Source of the DNA: Paenibacillus sp. D2_2
Lineage (GTDB): Bacteria; Bacillota; Bacilli; Paenibacillales; Paenibacillaceae
Assembly: GCF_031199965.1 (NCBI RefSeq)
Contig: NZ_CP133605.1
Span: 1,148,501 to 1,212,500, forward strand
Length of the DNA: 64,000 bases
Reading direction: 5' to 3'
Shown here: positions 20,697 to 29,751 of the stretch, in pieces
Layout of the letters: every line of letters begins with the position of its first letter
How positions within the stretch are numbered: the first letter of the stretch is position 1
Program-made: the position numbers and the translations under genes
Notes under the pieces: model-generated
Databases searched by the model: none
Seen by the model: the letters and a program-made list of their open reading frames with translations, nothing else
What the model was told of the DNA's origin: nothing

Positions 20697-22012
20697 TTAT
20701 CCTTTCTTCGTCATGATTTTACCAACGATCCATTGCACAATAAATGCAAAGATAAATGCGTCTAATGCCGGAACTCTCGTCAGCTGGAACCAGCCAAATC
20801 CGTCTGGAGCAGCCGTTGTCATATAAGCAAAGAGCGTAGCCGCAACCCATACTACCAGGGAACGAATAACCCAGTTCTTGTTACGGTCAATCCCTTCAAA
20901 GGTGAATTTCTTGGAATTCACGAGCAAATACTCTGCCGTGTAGATCCCGCCGATTGGCGAGACAAAGCTAGTAATTACATTCAGGAAAGACAAAAATTTA
21001 TCGTAGATACCGAACACAGCGAGTAGTGTAGCAATAAGACCGGCAATGATTGTAATTAGCTTTTTAGGAATCCGGTTGAACACAACGGAGAATCCGAGCG
21101 ATGCCGAATATAAATTGTTCGTATTTGTGGTCCATTGCGCTAGCGTTAAGACGATAATAGCGGGAAGCCCCAGCCCTAACATAATGAAGATATTTGTCAG
21201 ATCATCTGTGTCCATGAGGCGGGACAAGAAGATCGCGATAACAGTCATGAAGCTGTTGCCAACGAAAAAGCCGATAAAAGCTGCGGTGACCGCATGCTTC
21301 GGTGTGCGCGCCCAGCGGGCAATATCCGGTGATAGCACCGTACCGACAATAAAGATTCCGATAACTAAGGAGATTGCTGTCCCCATCGGAATTGGCGATC
21401 CACTGATCGGTTCCCAGATGGCAGAAGTTCCTTTTAGATGGAAGGCTGTAAAAATGGCAATACCAATAAAAATCACAAGCAGCGGTACCGACCAAGTACT
21501 TAATCTTTCAATTGAACGATATCCCCAAATGGCCGTCGACATCATCAGCATTCCGCCAATAAACGAGAGCAAGCCTAAGGACAAATCGATTCCCCATAAT
21601 TTATGAAAAGCCGTCTGCATATTCGAGGCGAAGAATCCTGCCTGCACACCGAACCACCCGAGCGAGAAAATACCTAGAACTATCGATACGATTCGTGCTC
21701 CCATGTTACCGAATAAGAAGCGGCTGATCATCGCCGTAGATAATCCCGTCTTGGCTCCGACATACGCACAGAGTGCGCCGATAAGTCCCAGAATCAATGA
21801 ACCGACCATCGTGGCCGTAAGCGAGTCGGCGAGATTCATGCCGTTGCCTAACTCCGCCCCTAGGAACATCGCTGATAAGTCAATTCCAATCGCAATCCAT
21901 ACTAGAGACATGGACAGCCATCTTTTCCGCAGATGCGCGGAACAGGCTCTCTTTCAAAATCTTGCGTTTTCGAATCATTACTGTGTACTTGAGTTACTTC
22001 TGCCTCTGACAT
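20697..22012 (-). CDS. NCS1-family cytosine/purine permease, CodB-like (one frameshift)
   Basis: The start ATG at 22012 follows AAGGGGATGGGA. The first 35 residues (MSEAEVTQVHSNDSKT and on to EPVPRDLRKRWLSM) are separated from the rest by a missing base near 21945. Then come about twelve helices, with the family landmarks FLGAELGNGM, GAKTGLSTAMISR, LGWFGVQAGFF and SPDIARWART. The final residues are IMTKKG. About 438 residues. These carriers import nucleobases, hydantoins or related rings with a cation. It heads the operon with DUF917 and HyuA, so it probably brings in their substrate. Confidence 0.88.
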
Positions 22013-22047
22013 TGTCCCATCCCCTTGATGTTCATCTAGTAGTGTGT

Positions 22048-22215
22048 GTTCAAAAAGGCCAGTTTTCAGCACCGAGAAGGTTGAAAGAAGCTAGGGCATG
22101 AGGAGCGGAGCGTACGTAGTGTCTACGTGAGCACCGGAAGGCCCGGCTGAATTCAAGATTCGATGTCGAATTTGCTTCCTGATTCACTTCGTGATCAAAA
22201 GTGGACTTTTTGAAC
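22048..22215. repeat. Family-1 inverted-repeat element, copy B
   Basis: The left end GTTCAAAAAGGCCAGTTTT and right end AAAAGTGGACTTTTTGAAC bracket the same interior as copies A and C (GCACCGAGAAGGTT, GAGGAGCGGAGCGTACGTA, TTCAAGATTCGATG, ATTCACTTCGTGATC). It lies between the TetR gene and the permease gene, both on the minus strand. Confidence 0.88.
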
Positions 22216-22230
22216 AACCTCTAGTAGTAG

Positions 22231-22812
22231 TTATGAGCCCGCTCCGTTCCAATACATATCAAATGCATGGTTCAGCTTGCGCTCATAAACTTCCCTGGAG
22301 GTGTAATAGAAATATTGCATACTTAATCCATCCATCAAGTTGAGAAAAGCATCAACGAGTAGCTGCACAGGTTGTTCGCGAATCACACCTTCTTCGATAC
22401 CTTGCATGATTAACTGCTCAATGATCTGCGTCAGTAGCTCGTCCGATTGCAGAAAGGCTTCCTCGATTGTCTCTTTCAAAAATACAGGCGGGAAGATGAT
22501 ATACCGCAGTACGATCAAGCTCGCCTCTGGATTTTGCTGATAGAATTCATACTGTCTAGTCAGAACCCGGTTGAGGCTCTCCTTCGCACCAAGTGATTTC
22601 TGGTCCTTGAGGAGCTCCTGAATGAACGTATTGTACAGCTGCATCGCTTCACGAAAGACGGCCATGAATAGATCCTCTTTGTTCTCGTAAAATGCATAGA
22701 TCGCAGGTGTCTTTACGCCTACTTCCTTAGCAATTTCAGAGAGCGCTGTACCGTCGTACCCTTTCTCTCCGAATAGCTTCATTGCTGCTTCTCTCAACTT
22801 ATTTTTGGTCAT
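22231..22812 (-). CDS. TetR-family transcriptional regulator
   Basis: The N-terminal DNA-binding domain reads LREAAMKLFGEKGYDGTALS, then EIAKEVGVKTPAIYAFYENK, the standard TetR helix-turn-helix. The C-terminal half is all-helical ligand-binding type. I prefer ATG 22812 (about 193 residues) to the in-frame GTG at 22824, because GGAG touches the GTG. An 18-bp perfect palindrome upstream is a likely self-operator. It is co-oriented with the permease/DUF917/HyuA operon and may control it. The inducer is unknown. Confidence 0.88.
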   Translation of the reverse strand: MTKNKLREAAMKLFGEKGYDGTALSEIAKEVGVKTPAIYAFYENKEDLFMAVFREAMQLYNTFIQELLKDQKSLGAKESLNRVLTRQYEFYQQNPEASLIVLRYIIFPPVFLKETIEEAFLQSDELLTQIIEQLIMQGIEEGVIREQPVQLLVDAFLNLMDGLSMQYFYYTSREVYERKLNHAFDMYWNGAGS

Positions 22813-22833
22813 GAATATTCTCACACTCCGTAC

Positions 22834-22851
22834 TTAATTAACGTTAATTAA
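22834..22851. promoter_or_regulatory. Palindromic operator candidate for the TetR regulator
   Basis: TTAATTAACGTTAATTAA is a perfect 18-bp palindrome 22 bases upstream of the regulator's ATG, placed and sized as expected for a TetR dimer site. Autoregulation is inferred. Confidence 0.65.
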
Positions 22852-22968
22852 AAAGTAATATACATCCAGGTGAATAAAAATGCAATACTTTTTGTAAAAA
22901 TACGTTATTTAAAGTTGGGGAGATATGAAGGAAAAATTTCGGGGTAATGGGAATCTACTATTTTATGT

Positions 22969-22990
22969 TATAATATAGAACAAATGTTCC
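22969..22990 (+). promoter_or_regulatory. Promoter -10 and LexA (SOS) box of the helicase gene
   Basis: TATAAT at 22969-22974 is followed by GAACAAATGTTCC (22978-22990), a full match to the Firmicute LexA/DinR core GAACRNRYGTTYC. Its position over the likely start of transcription would block RNA polymerase. No clear -35 element is seen. Confidence 0.75.
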
Positions 22991-23015
22991 ATAATAGGAA
23001 TTGGCAGGTGAAACA

Positions 23016-25307
23016 ATGAAGGATCAAGTGAAGATCGCCGTAAGGCCACTTGTCGAGTATGTGTTCCGTAGCGGGAGTCTGGATAGCGGGTTCAGGACAG
23101 GAACCGCGTTGAGCGAAGGGACGAAGGCGCATCAGCAGGTACAGCGAAGCTACGGTGAGGCAGATCAGAAGGAAGTATATCTAGCAGCGGAGATTCCCTA
23201 TGGAGATCTGCTGTTTGTCATAGAGGGAAGATGCGATGGATTGTTGGTTCTGGAGAACGGCTCGGTGATGATCGATGAGATCAAATCGAGCTCCGGCGAC
23301 ATCCCGGTGGCGATGGACGAGACCTATCCGGTACATTGGGCACAGGCAAAATGCTACGCCTATATGTACGCAAGAGAGCATGGGGCTCAGCGAATGAAGA
23401 TTCAGCTGACTTATGTGCAGATCATTACGGGAGAGCAACGGCGGTTCCAGCAGGAGGCGGATTTTGCCGAGCTGGAGGCTTTTGTAAATGAGATCGTTGA
23501 GCAGTATGCGCCTTATGCACAAATGCTTCGGGATCACCGGATAGCAAGGAACAAGAGCATTAGCGAGCTGAACTTCCCATTCACATCATACCGGGATGGA
23601 CAGCGTAAATTGGTGGGGGCTGTCTATAAAGTGATCGGTGAGGGAGTGCATTTATTCGCCAAGGCCCCGACGGGGATCGGCAAGACGATCTCGACGACTT
23701 TTCCAGCAGTGAAGGCGATGGGAGAGGGACGGCTGGAGCGTATTTTCTATTTAACGGCCAAGACGATTACCCGTACAGCTGCGGAGGATACATTCTTTTT
23801 GCTGCAAGCCAAAGGCTTGCATCTGCATGTAGTTACGATCACTGCCAAGGAGAAAATCTGCCCTCAGGACCGGGTAAGCTGCCGCAAGGAGGATTGCCCC
23901 TTCGCGGACGGATATTATGATCGGATTAACGGGGCTGTTCTTGATATATTGGCGAATGAGACGCTTATCGGGCGGAAGAAGATTGAAGAGTATGCGCACA
24001 AGCACCGGGTATGTCCCTTTGAATTCTCGCTTGATCTTGCCTATGCGGCGGATGTAGTGATTTGTGATTATAACTATATTTTCGATCCGAGAGTATCTCT
24101 GAAAAGAATGTTTGCGGAGTCCAAGAGCCGCACTACGCTGTTGATCGATGAGGCTCATAACCTGGTGGACCGGGCCCGTGAGATGTACTCCGCATCCCTG
24201 AATAAAGGGGATTTCCTTAGTCTGCAACGGGAGTATAAAGGCCTTAATACTGAGGTGCATCAGGCGGCGAAGACCGTGAATGGCTTCTTCATTCAATTAC
24301 GCAAAGATGCGGTAGATTCGGGCAGGAAGGAGCAAATATCTCAGCAGGTTCCGACACAGTTGGTTGAACAGGTCGAGCATTTTATTCTTGCCGCGGAGCA
24401 GGAGCTGAGTTCTCGTCAGAATGGGGAACAGGGGCAATTGCTGCTGCAGACCTATTTCGCCGCGCAGAGCTTCGTCAGGATCAGCAAGCTGTATGATGAA
24501 AGATACGTAACCTATGCGGAGATCTCCTCAAGGGAGGTATCTATGAAGTTGTTCTGTCTCGATCCGTCCCACTTGCTGCGGGAGATGGGAAAAGGCTACT
24601 GTTCGCATATTTACTTCTCGGCAACGTTAACACCAATGTCATATTATCGAGATATGCTGGGGGCGAGGGAAGAGGACTATACATTGTCGTTACCTTCTCC
24701 CTTCCATCGCGAGCAGCTTGAAGTACAGATCAAGCCGTTGTCCACACGTTATCATGACCGTGAGGGAACGAAGCTACAAGTGGCAGAGATGCTTAGACGA
24801 ATGATGGCTGGGCGTCCGGGCAATTATCTGTTCTTTTTTCCTTCCTATGCTTATATGAATCTCGTCTATGAAGCGTTTATCTCTGACTTTGCGGATGAGA
24901 CTGGTTTGCGCGTTCTGCTGCAGCGGGGGGATTTGACGGAAGAAGAACGGGAGGGCTTCCTGGCGGCGTTCGATGCTGACAATGAAGGAACATTGGCCGG
25001 CTTTGCAGTAATGGGTGGCATTTTCTCCGAGGGGATTGATCTGGTCGGCGACCGCCTGATTGGCGTAGCGATTATTGGGGTAGGATTACCGCAGCTCGGT
25101 TTGGAACGGAACATTATCCGCGATTATTTTAATGCTGGAGGCAAGAATGGGTTCGACTATGCCTACGTCTATCCAGGGATGAACAAAGTGCTGCAGGCCG
25201 GAGGCCGCCTCATACGCACCGAGACAGATCAAGGAAGACTGCTGCTGATCGATGATCGCTATCTTCAGACTCATTATGCGGGGTTGTTGCCGGAGGAGTG
25301 GAGGTGA
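23016..25307 (+). CDS. Rad3/DinG-type ATP-dependent DNA helicase with N-terminal PD-(D/E)XK-like domain
   Basis: The intact protein has 763 residues from ATG 23016, preceded by GCAGGTGA. Residues about 60-130 resemble a PD-(D/E)XK nuclease core: FVIEGRCDGLLVL, MIDEIKSS and WAQAKCYAYMYA. The helicase has Walker A APTGIGKT (K223), DEAH (D378) and late motifs GGIFSEGIDL and QAGGRLIRTETDQGR. Four cysteines between residues about 285 and 335 (ICPQDRVSCRKEDCPF, RVCPFEF) fit an XPD-like iron-sulfur cluster. Known relatives unwind DNA 5'-3'. The LexA box upstream puts it in the SOS response. It resembles phage and bacterial DinG/nuclease fusions. Confidence 0.88.
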   Translation: MKDQVKIAVRPLVEYVFRSGSLDSGFRTGTALSEGTKAHQQVQRSYGEADQKEVYLAAEIPYGDLLFVIEGRCDGLLVLENGSVMIDEIKSSSGDIPVAMDETYPVHWAQAKCYAYMYAREHGAQRMKIQLTYVQIITGEQRRFQQEADFAELEAFVNEIVEQYAPYAQMLRDHRIARNKSISELNFPFTSYRDGQRKLVGAVYKVIGEGVHLFAKAPTGIGKTISTTFPAVKAMGEGRLERIFYLTAKTITRTAAEDTFFLLQAKGLHLHVVTITAKEKICPQDRVSCRKEDCPFADGYYDRINGAVLDILANETLIGRKKIEEYAHKHRVCPFEFSLDLAYAADVVICDYNYIFDPRVSLKRMFAESKSRTTLLIDEAHNLVDRAREMYSASLNKGDFLSLQREYKGLNTEVHQAAKTVNGFFIQLRKDAVDSGRKEQISQQVPTQLVEQVEHFILAAEQELSSRQNGEQGQLLLQTYFAAQSFVRISKLYDERYVTYAEISSREVSMKLFCLDPSHLLREMGKGYCSHIYFSATLTPMSYYRDMLGAREEDYTLSLPSPFHREQLEVQIKPLSTRYHDREGTKLQVAEMLRRMMAGRPGNYLFFFPSYAYMNLVYEAFISDFADETGLRVLLQRGDLTEEEREGFLAAFDADNEGTLAGFAVMGGIFSEGIDLVGDRLIGVAIIGVGLPQLGLERNIIRDYFNAGGKNGFDYAYVYPGMNKVLQAGGRLIRTETDQGRLLLIDDRYLQTHYAGLLPEEWR

Positions 25308-25420
25308 GGAAGTTAAATTACTATTATCGGAAGAATAGTGATAGTGAAGAATCTTTGGATTGAATAAACTTCTATTAGTTTAGGCTTGTTATGTACATTC
25401 CAAGGCTGAAGGAGATTATA

Positions 25421-26062
25421 ATGGCGATACGATTACATTGGAGTCGAAATATCGAGCGCAGGAAGAAACAAGAGAGATTGATAAATAAAAGCCCCACGAT
25501 CATATCCAACAACTGTATTGCAGGCATTATGTACTACGATTTGAACATCAGGTATAAATCTCCGACGATTAATTTGTGTTTTTCTCCAGAAGACTTCATA
25601 AGATATATTAGTCATTTAGCAGACTATTCAAACTCAGAATTGGTTGAAGAAATGGATCCGACAATATCCTATCCTATTGGCGTTTTACATAACAGATTTG
25701 GAGAAGTCAGGATTCATTTCATGCACTATAAATCCTTTCAAGTGGCTAAAGAAAAGTGGGAGGAACGTACACGCCGTATAGACTATGACAATACATATAT
25801 TATCATGGATGCTGGAATTGATTGCCCTAGCGAAATATTGGAACAGTTCGATCAGTTAACGTACTCCAACAAAGTTATTCTTACGAATGGCATGCTTGAT
25901 AAAGTTCGCTCATCCTTTCCGATGACATTTTACGATGAGAAGTATTTTTACGGCAAAATACTGTCATATAAAAATTGGTTCAGTGCCAAAAGGTATTTGG
26001 ATGAATTTGATTATGTGCATTTTTTGAATTCGGGGGAGATACCGAACAATTGTCGCTGCTAA
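25421..26062 (+). CDS. DUF1919 family protein (exopolysaccharide-biosynthesis type)
   Basis: This 213-residue protein starts at ATG 25421 after GAAGGAGA. It shows the DUF1919 order: TIISNNCIAGIMYYDLNIRY near residue 30, SPTINLCFSPEDFIRYI, YPIGVLHNRFGEVRIHFMHY and a middle KEKWEERTRRIDYDN. Members sit in capsule and exopolysaccharide clusters and are thought to be transferase-like, but no activity is proven. Here it stands alone, with no sugar genes beside it, and is closed by a bidirectional terminator. Confidence 0.8.
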   Translation: MAIRLHWSRNIERRKKQERLINKSPTIISNNCIAGIMYYDLNIRYKSPTINLCFSPEDFIRYISHLADYSNSELVEEMDPTISYPIGVLHNRFGEVRIHFMHYKSFQVAKEKWEERTRRIDYDNTYIIMDAGIDCPSEILEQFDQLTYSNKVILTNGMLDKVRSSFPMTFYDEKYFYGKILSYKNWFSAKRYLDEFDYVHFLNSGEIPNNCRC

Positions 26063-26097
26063 CAGGAATATTGATTGAAAAACATAAGAAATAGAAA

Positions 26098-26166
26098 ACA
26101 ACTGGCATTCTTGGCGTTGGTCATATGATCTGTCCAACTCTGAAAGAATGCCAGTTACTGTTTTAA
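26098..26166. terminator. Bidirectional terminator between convergent genes
   Basis: AACTGGCATTCTT (26100-26112) and AAGAATGCCAGTT (26144-26156) form a perfect 13-bp stem, with A residues on the left and TTTT on the right, serving both the DUF1919 gene and the convergent phosphodiesterase gene. Confidence 0.8.
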
Positions 26167-26178
26167 AACCATAGGATC

Positions 26179-26901
26179 TTAAGAAAGTTGCGCTTGTCTT
26201 ACTTCTGAAACGGAGATCCAGCCCTCCAAATTGTTCGTGCAGACGAGTAGGTCGGGATATTCTGCCCATGCTTGGAGGGAGGCTTCATCATCGGGAGTCC
26301 AGACCATCAAGCGGACGTCTTCTTCCCGGCAGCGTTCGATGAAGGACGGAGTAACATATATATGCTTGACGGACAGATACTTGCCACGCAACTGTGCAAG
26401 ATAAGGAAAGAGGGAAGCCGAAGCTCCATAAGAGATCAGGCCTATGGCGATCTCGGAGTCGAGCTCTCTTACTCTTTCGATGGAATAATGATCGAAGGAG
26501 GAGAGGATCACCTGCTCCTTCATACCCAGACGAATAATGACTTCTAGCGTAGCCGACTCCAGACCCGGCATAGCATCCCCGGTCTGCTTTAGCTCGATAT
26601 CGACGATCAACTGATCCTTCAAGAGCAGAAGCGCTTCCTCCAGAGTCGGAATTTGCTCTCCTTCTCCCGCATCAAGCTGCTTCAATTCTTGCAATGTATG
26701 AGAGCGGACCAATCCTTGCCCATTCGTAGTCCTGTCCAAGGTCGCGTCATGAATGACCACAGGTATGCCATCGCTTGTTAACTGCACGTCCAGCTCCAGA
26801 TGATCGAAGCCCATTTCGAGAGCGGCGCGGAAGCCACGAAGTGTATTTTCTGGATACTTGAGTGGGTAACCCCGGTGAGCGATTCCATGTATTTTAGACA
26901 T
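26179..26901 (-). CDS. ugpQ: Glycerophosphodiester phosphodiesterase, UgpQ type
   Basis: This 240-residue cytoplasmic enzyme has the GDPD catalytic set: H9-R10 in IAHRGYPL, E18 in PENT, E36 and D38 in HLELDVQLTSDG, and H51 in VVIHDATLDRTTNG. It hydrolyses glycerophosphodiesters to glycerol-3-phosphate and an alcohol. It has no signal peptide, unlike secreted GlpQ. GGAGG eight bases before the ATG sets the start, which overlaps the end of the HAD gene. It ends the operon that begins with the GlpP gene and the Ugp-like transporter, which together take up and process glycerophosphodiesters. Confidence 0.92.
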   Translation of the reverse strand: MSKIHGIAHRGYPLKYPENTLRGFRAALEMGFDHLELDVQLTSDGIPVVIHDATLDRTTNGQGLVRSHTLQELKQLDAGEGEQIPTLEEALLLLKDQLIVDIELKQTGDAMPGLESATLEVIIRLGMKEQVILSSFDHYSIERVRELDSEIAIGLISYGASASLFPYLAQLRGKYLSVKHIYVTPSFIERCREEDVRLMVWTPDDEASLQAWAEYPDLLVCTNNLEGWISVSEVRQAQLS

Positions 26902-27766
26902 TTCTTATTCCTCCAATTTCTCTATATAATTCCGAAAATTTTGGATCAACAGCTTCTATATAACGTTCCATTGCTTCTAATACTCCCTCGCTATAGCTAG
27001 CCTCACATACATAATCGGCGGCCTGTTTTAATTCATCCGGGCTGTTAGCAACAGCTACCCCTATACCCGCGGCTTCCAGCATTGGCAGGTCATTGAGCTG
27101 ATTCCCGATCGTCATCACCTGATCCAAGGGAATATCAAGCATTGCTGCCAATCGATGCAGTGCTGTGCCTTTGCTAACTTGACCCGGAACCAGCTCTAGA
27201 TAATTGTCCTCCGATTGAAAAGCAGTGATCATGGAGTGAAGCACCGGAGAACGTTCTGCGAACTCGGCGAACAAGCGGCGGCTGTGTTCCACTGGGCCGA
27301 GCAGGATTGCTTTCTCAATTTCCGTGCCGCATTCCTGAATTTCATGCAGACTGATGAGCGAGCAGGTAACACCTTCTTTTCGTTCATAAGCAGCGATATT
27401 TATATTCCTGGCCAAGGTTTGTACCTCGTCCCCGCAAAAAAGCAGGACATCCAGCCCGGATTGATCCGCTGTGGTTAGCAGGTCATATAGGCTGTTGAGG
27501 GAAATCCCGTAGCGTTCAAGCGGCATTCCGTTAGCCGCGGTCAACACCGCGCCGTTGCAAAGAATGATCGGCAGATTGAGCTTCAACTGCTGAATAATCG
27601 GGCGAGCTGTAATAAAAGGCCGTCCGGTCGCCAGTGTAAAGTAGCCACCTTGATTGATGTACTCACGAATGGCAGTTGCGGTAGAGCTTGGTAAGGTATG
27701 ATCGGCGGAGAGCAATGTACCGTCCAAATCGCTAACAATAAGTCGAATTGGATTCACGAACAACAT
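26894..27766 (-). CDS. Cof-type HAD-superfamily phosphatase
   Basis: HAD motif I reads LIVSDLDGTLLS (D13, D15), followed by TLATGRPFITARP, a type-IIB (Cof) cap, and the motif IV region MTIGNQLNDLPMLEAAGIGV with its acidic pair. 290 residues from the ATG at 27766. A GTG about nine codons in has a better-spaced ribosome site (GAAGGG) and could be the true start. Members dephosphorylate sugar phosphates or flavin/pyridoxal phosphates. Placement in the glycerol-phosphate operon suggests a polyol phosphate, which is inference. Confidence 0.85.
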   Translation of the reverse strand: MLFVNPIRLIVSDLDGTLLSADHTLPSSTATAIREYINQGGYFTLATGRPFITARPIIQQLKLNLPIILCNGAVLTAANGMPLERYGISLNSLYDLLTTADQSGLDVLLFCGDEVQTLARNINIAAYERKEGVTCSLISLHEIQECGTEIEKAILLGPVEHSRRLFAEFAERSPVLHSMITAFQSEDNYLELVPGQVSKGTALHRLAAMLDIPLDQVMTIGNQLNDLPMLEAAGIGVAVANSPDELKQAADYVCEASYSEGVLEAMERYIEAVDPKFSELYREIGGIRNV

Positions 27767-27938
27767 CCCTTCTGTTATAGGTCTTCCGCGTCAGTTAGAA
27801 GGTTGTCTCTATTCTCCACCGTAACTTGTGCGGCTTAAGAGGCATGAGCCAATTGAACTTCTGTACATATCAAACTACTAACTTACCTAATTGTAAAAAG
27901 TGCAACTAAATGAGCGACGATAGGCATCCACACTTCAA

Positions 27939-28793
27939 TCATTTAAAAGTCGAATTGGCCATGGCCGAGACGATATGTTTCTGCATGACCATAAATACGA
28001 GCACGATCGGGATGATCGCCATGACGCTTGCGGCCATGATGATGTGGAAGTACATCGCTTCATCTCCGGCGATTGAGTCGCGGAGCATGGCGATGCCGAC
28101 CGACAGTACGCGCATATTGTTCGTGTTGGTCATGATCAGTGGCCAGAAGTAAGAGTTCCAAGACGAGATGAAGGTCAGCACCCCGAGCGTAACAACCGTA
28201 GGCTTCGCCATCGGAAGTAGGATGCGATAGAGCATCGTGAACCAGGCTCCGTCGACACGGGCTGCTTCTAGCACATCATTGTTAAGCGACTTGAACGCCT
28301 GCCGCAGCAAGAAGATCCCGTAGGCCGAGGCTCCGCTCGGTACGATGAGCGCCCAGAACGTATCGAGCCAGTGCACCTTCGACATCATGACATAAACCGG
28401 TACGAAGGTAACCTGATCGGGTACGATGAGCGCGGCCAGGACGAGGAAGAACAGCACTCCCTTGCCCCAAAATCTTCCCTTGGCAAAGGCGAAGGCCGCC
28501 ATCAGCGCAACATTGAGCTGGAGAATGACGATACCGATCGACATTACTAAAGTATTCATGAAAAAGCGGGCATAGGGGATGACCCGGAATGCTTCGGTAT
28601 AATTGCTCCAATGGAATGACTTAGGCCATAACGTCGGCACCGCGAGCCGCATCTCCGCTTGCGTCTTGAATGAGCTGATCAGGAGCCAATAGATCGGGAA
28701 AAAGATCAAGGCAGTTATTACGACGCCTATCGCGGTACGCATCGAGAAACGCAGACGGTGCTGCTTATCTCCAGCCATTCGGCTATCCCTCAT
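27939..28793 (-). CDS. ugpE: sn-Glycerol-3-phosphate-type ABC transporter permease, UgpE-like
   Basis: This 284-residue protein has six helices and the EAA loop VLEAARVDGAWFTMLYRILL. The early FPIYWLLISSFKTQAEM is typical of the second CUT1 permease. It overlaps the end of the first permease gene and has AGGTG before its ATG. With its partner it forms the membrane channel for the UgpB-like binding protein. The substrate assignment comes from the GlpP and phosphodiesterase neighbours, not from this sequence. Confidence 0.88.
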   Translation of the reverse strand: MRDSRMAGDKQHRLRFSMRTAIGVVITALIFFPIYWLLISSFKTQAEMRLAVPTLWPKSFHWSNYTEAFRVIPYARFFMNTLVMSIGIVILQLNVALMAAFAFAKGRFWGKGVLFFLVLAALIVPDQVTFVPVYVMMSKVHWLDTFWALIVPSGASAYGIFLLRQAFKSLNNDVLEAARVDGAWFTMLYRILLPMAKPTVVTLGVLTFISSWNSYFWPLIMTNTNNMRVLSVGIAMLRDSIAGDEAMYFHIIMAASVMAIIPIVLVFMVMQKHIVSAMANSTFK

Positions 28794-29751
28794 AGTGCAC
28801 CTGCTTTCTGCTGACGAGCCATTGGATGATCGTCAGTACAAGGATGATGACGAATAAGATCATGACTAGTGCAGAAGCTCTGCCAGTCTTGAATTCGGTG
28901 AAGGCCATCGTATAGATCCAATAGACAATGGCATTCGTTGCCTGCAGCGGTCCGCCGTTAGTCATGATGTCGATGGACTGGAACACCTGCATAGATGAGA
29001 TAAACGTCGTGATGACAAGGAACAGTGTCATTGGCGACAAGAGCGGCAGCGTAATGTACTTGAAGCGGCTCAGCCCGGAGGCTCCGTCGATTGCGGCAGC
29101 CTCATAGTATTCATTCGGGATGCCGCGCATGCCGGAGATGAACAGCATCATGGCGAAGCCGACGCCTTTCCAGACCGAGACTGCGACCAGTGCCGGCAGC
29201 GCCGTGGATGGGTTGGTTAGCCATTGGATCGGTTCGAATCCCATAAGCTCGGTGACACGATTGAGCAAACCGTATTTCCCGTTGTAAATCCACGTGAATA
29301 CCATCGCTGCAATGACCATGGAGATATAATGCGGCATGAAAATAATTCCGCGCATGACCGCATACATTTTGGAACGAAAGACGTTGAACAGAATCGCCAG
29401 CAAAAGGCCGATCGTTAAAGTTAGCACAACATCAAGGAGCGTGTAATGCAGGGTAACCTTGAGCGATTGGTACAGATCCTCATTCTTGAATAGCTTGACA
29501 TAGTTGTCCGTGCCGACGAATTTCTTTACCAGCTTGGTCATATTCCAGTTCGTGAAGCTGATGTAGACCGAATTCAGCAGCGGATAATATAAGAATAGAC
29601 CAAGGAAAATCAGTGCCGGGACGGCGAACATGAAGTCTTTGGCTTTCTCTATCCATCGAAGATACTTTTTACTAGTGTAAGGAGAGACGTCCGCTTTAGC
29701 GGTCGTCTCCCTGATCAATTGAGCAGATTGTGAATTGCTGTTCATCATCAT
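28783..29751 (-). CDS. ugpA: sn-Glycerol-3-phosphate-type ABC transporter permease, UgpA-like
   Basis: This 322-residue protein has a longer N-terminal cytoplasmic stretch, then six helices beginning FAVPALIFLGLFLYYPLLNS. The EAA loop is YYEAAAIDGASGLSRFKYIT. The order binding protein, this permease, then the second permease, with overlaps between stops and starts, is that of ugpB-ugpA-ugpE. There is no ATPase gene nearby, so a shared ATPase is likely. Confidence 0.88.
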   Translation of the reverse strand: MMMNSNSQSAQLIRETTAKADVSPYTSKKYLRWIEKAKDFMFAVPALIFLGLFLYYPLLNSVYISFTNWNMTKLVKKFVGTDNYVKLFKNEDLYQSLKVTLHYTLLDVVLTLTIGLLLAILFNVFRSKMYAVMRGIIFMPHYISMVIAAMVFTWIYNGKYGLLNRVTELMGFEPIQWLTNPSTALPALVAVSVWKGVGFAMMLFISGMRGIPNEYYEAAAIDGASGLSRFKYITLPLLSPMTLFLVITTFISSMQVFQSIDIMTNGGPLQATNAIVYWIYTMAFTEFKTGRASALVMILFVIILVLTIIQWLVSRKQVHYEG

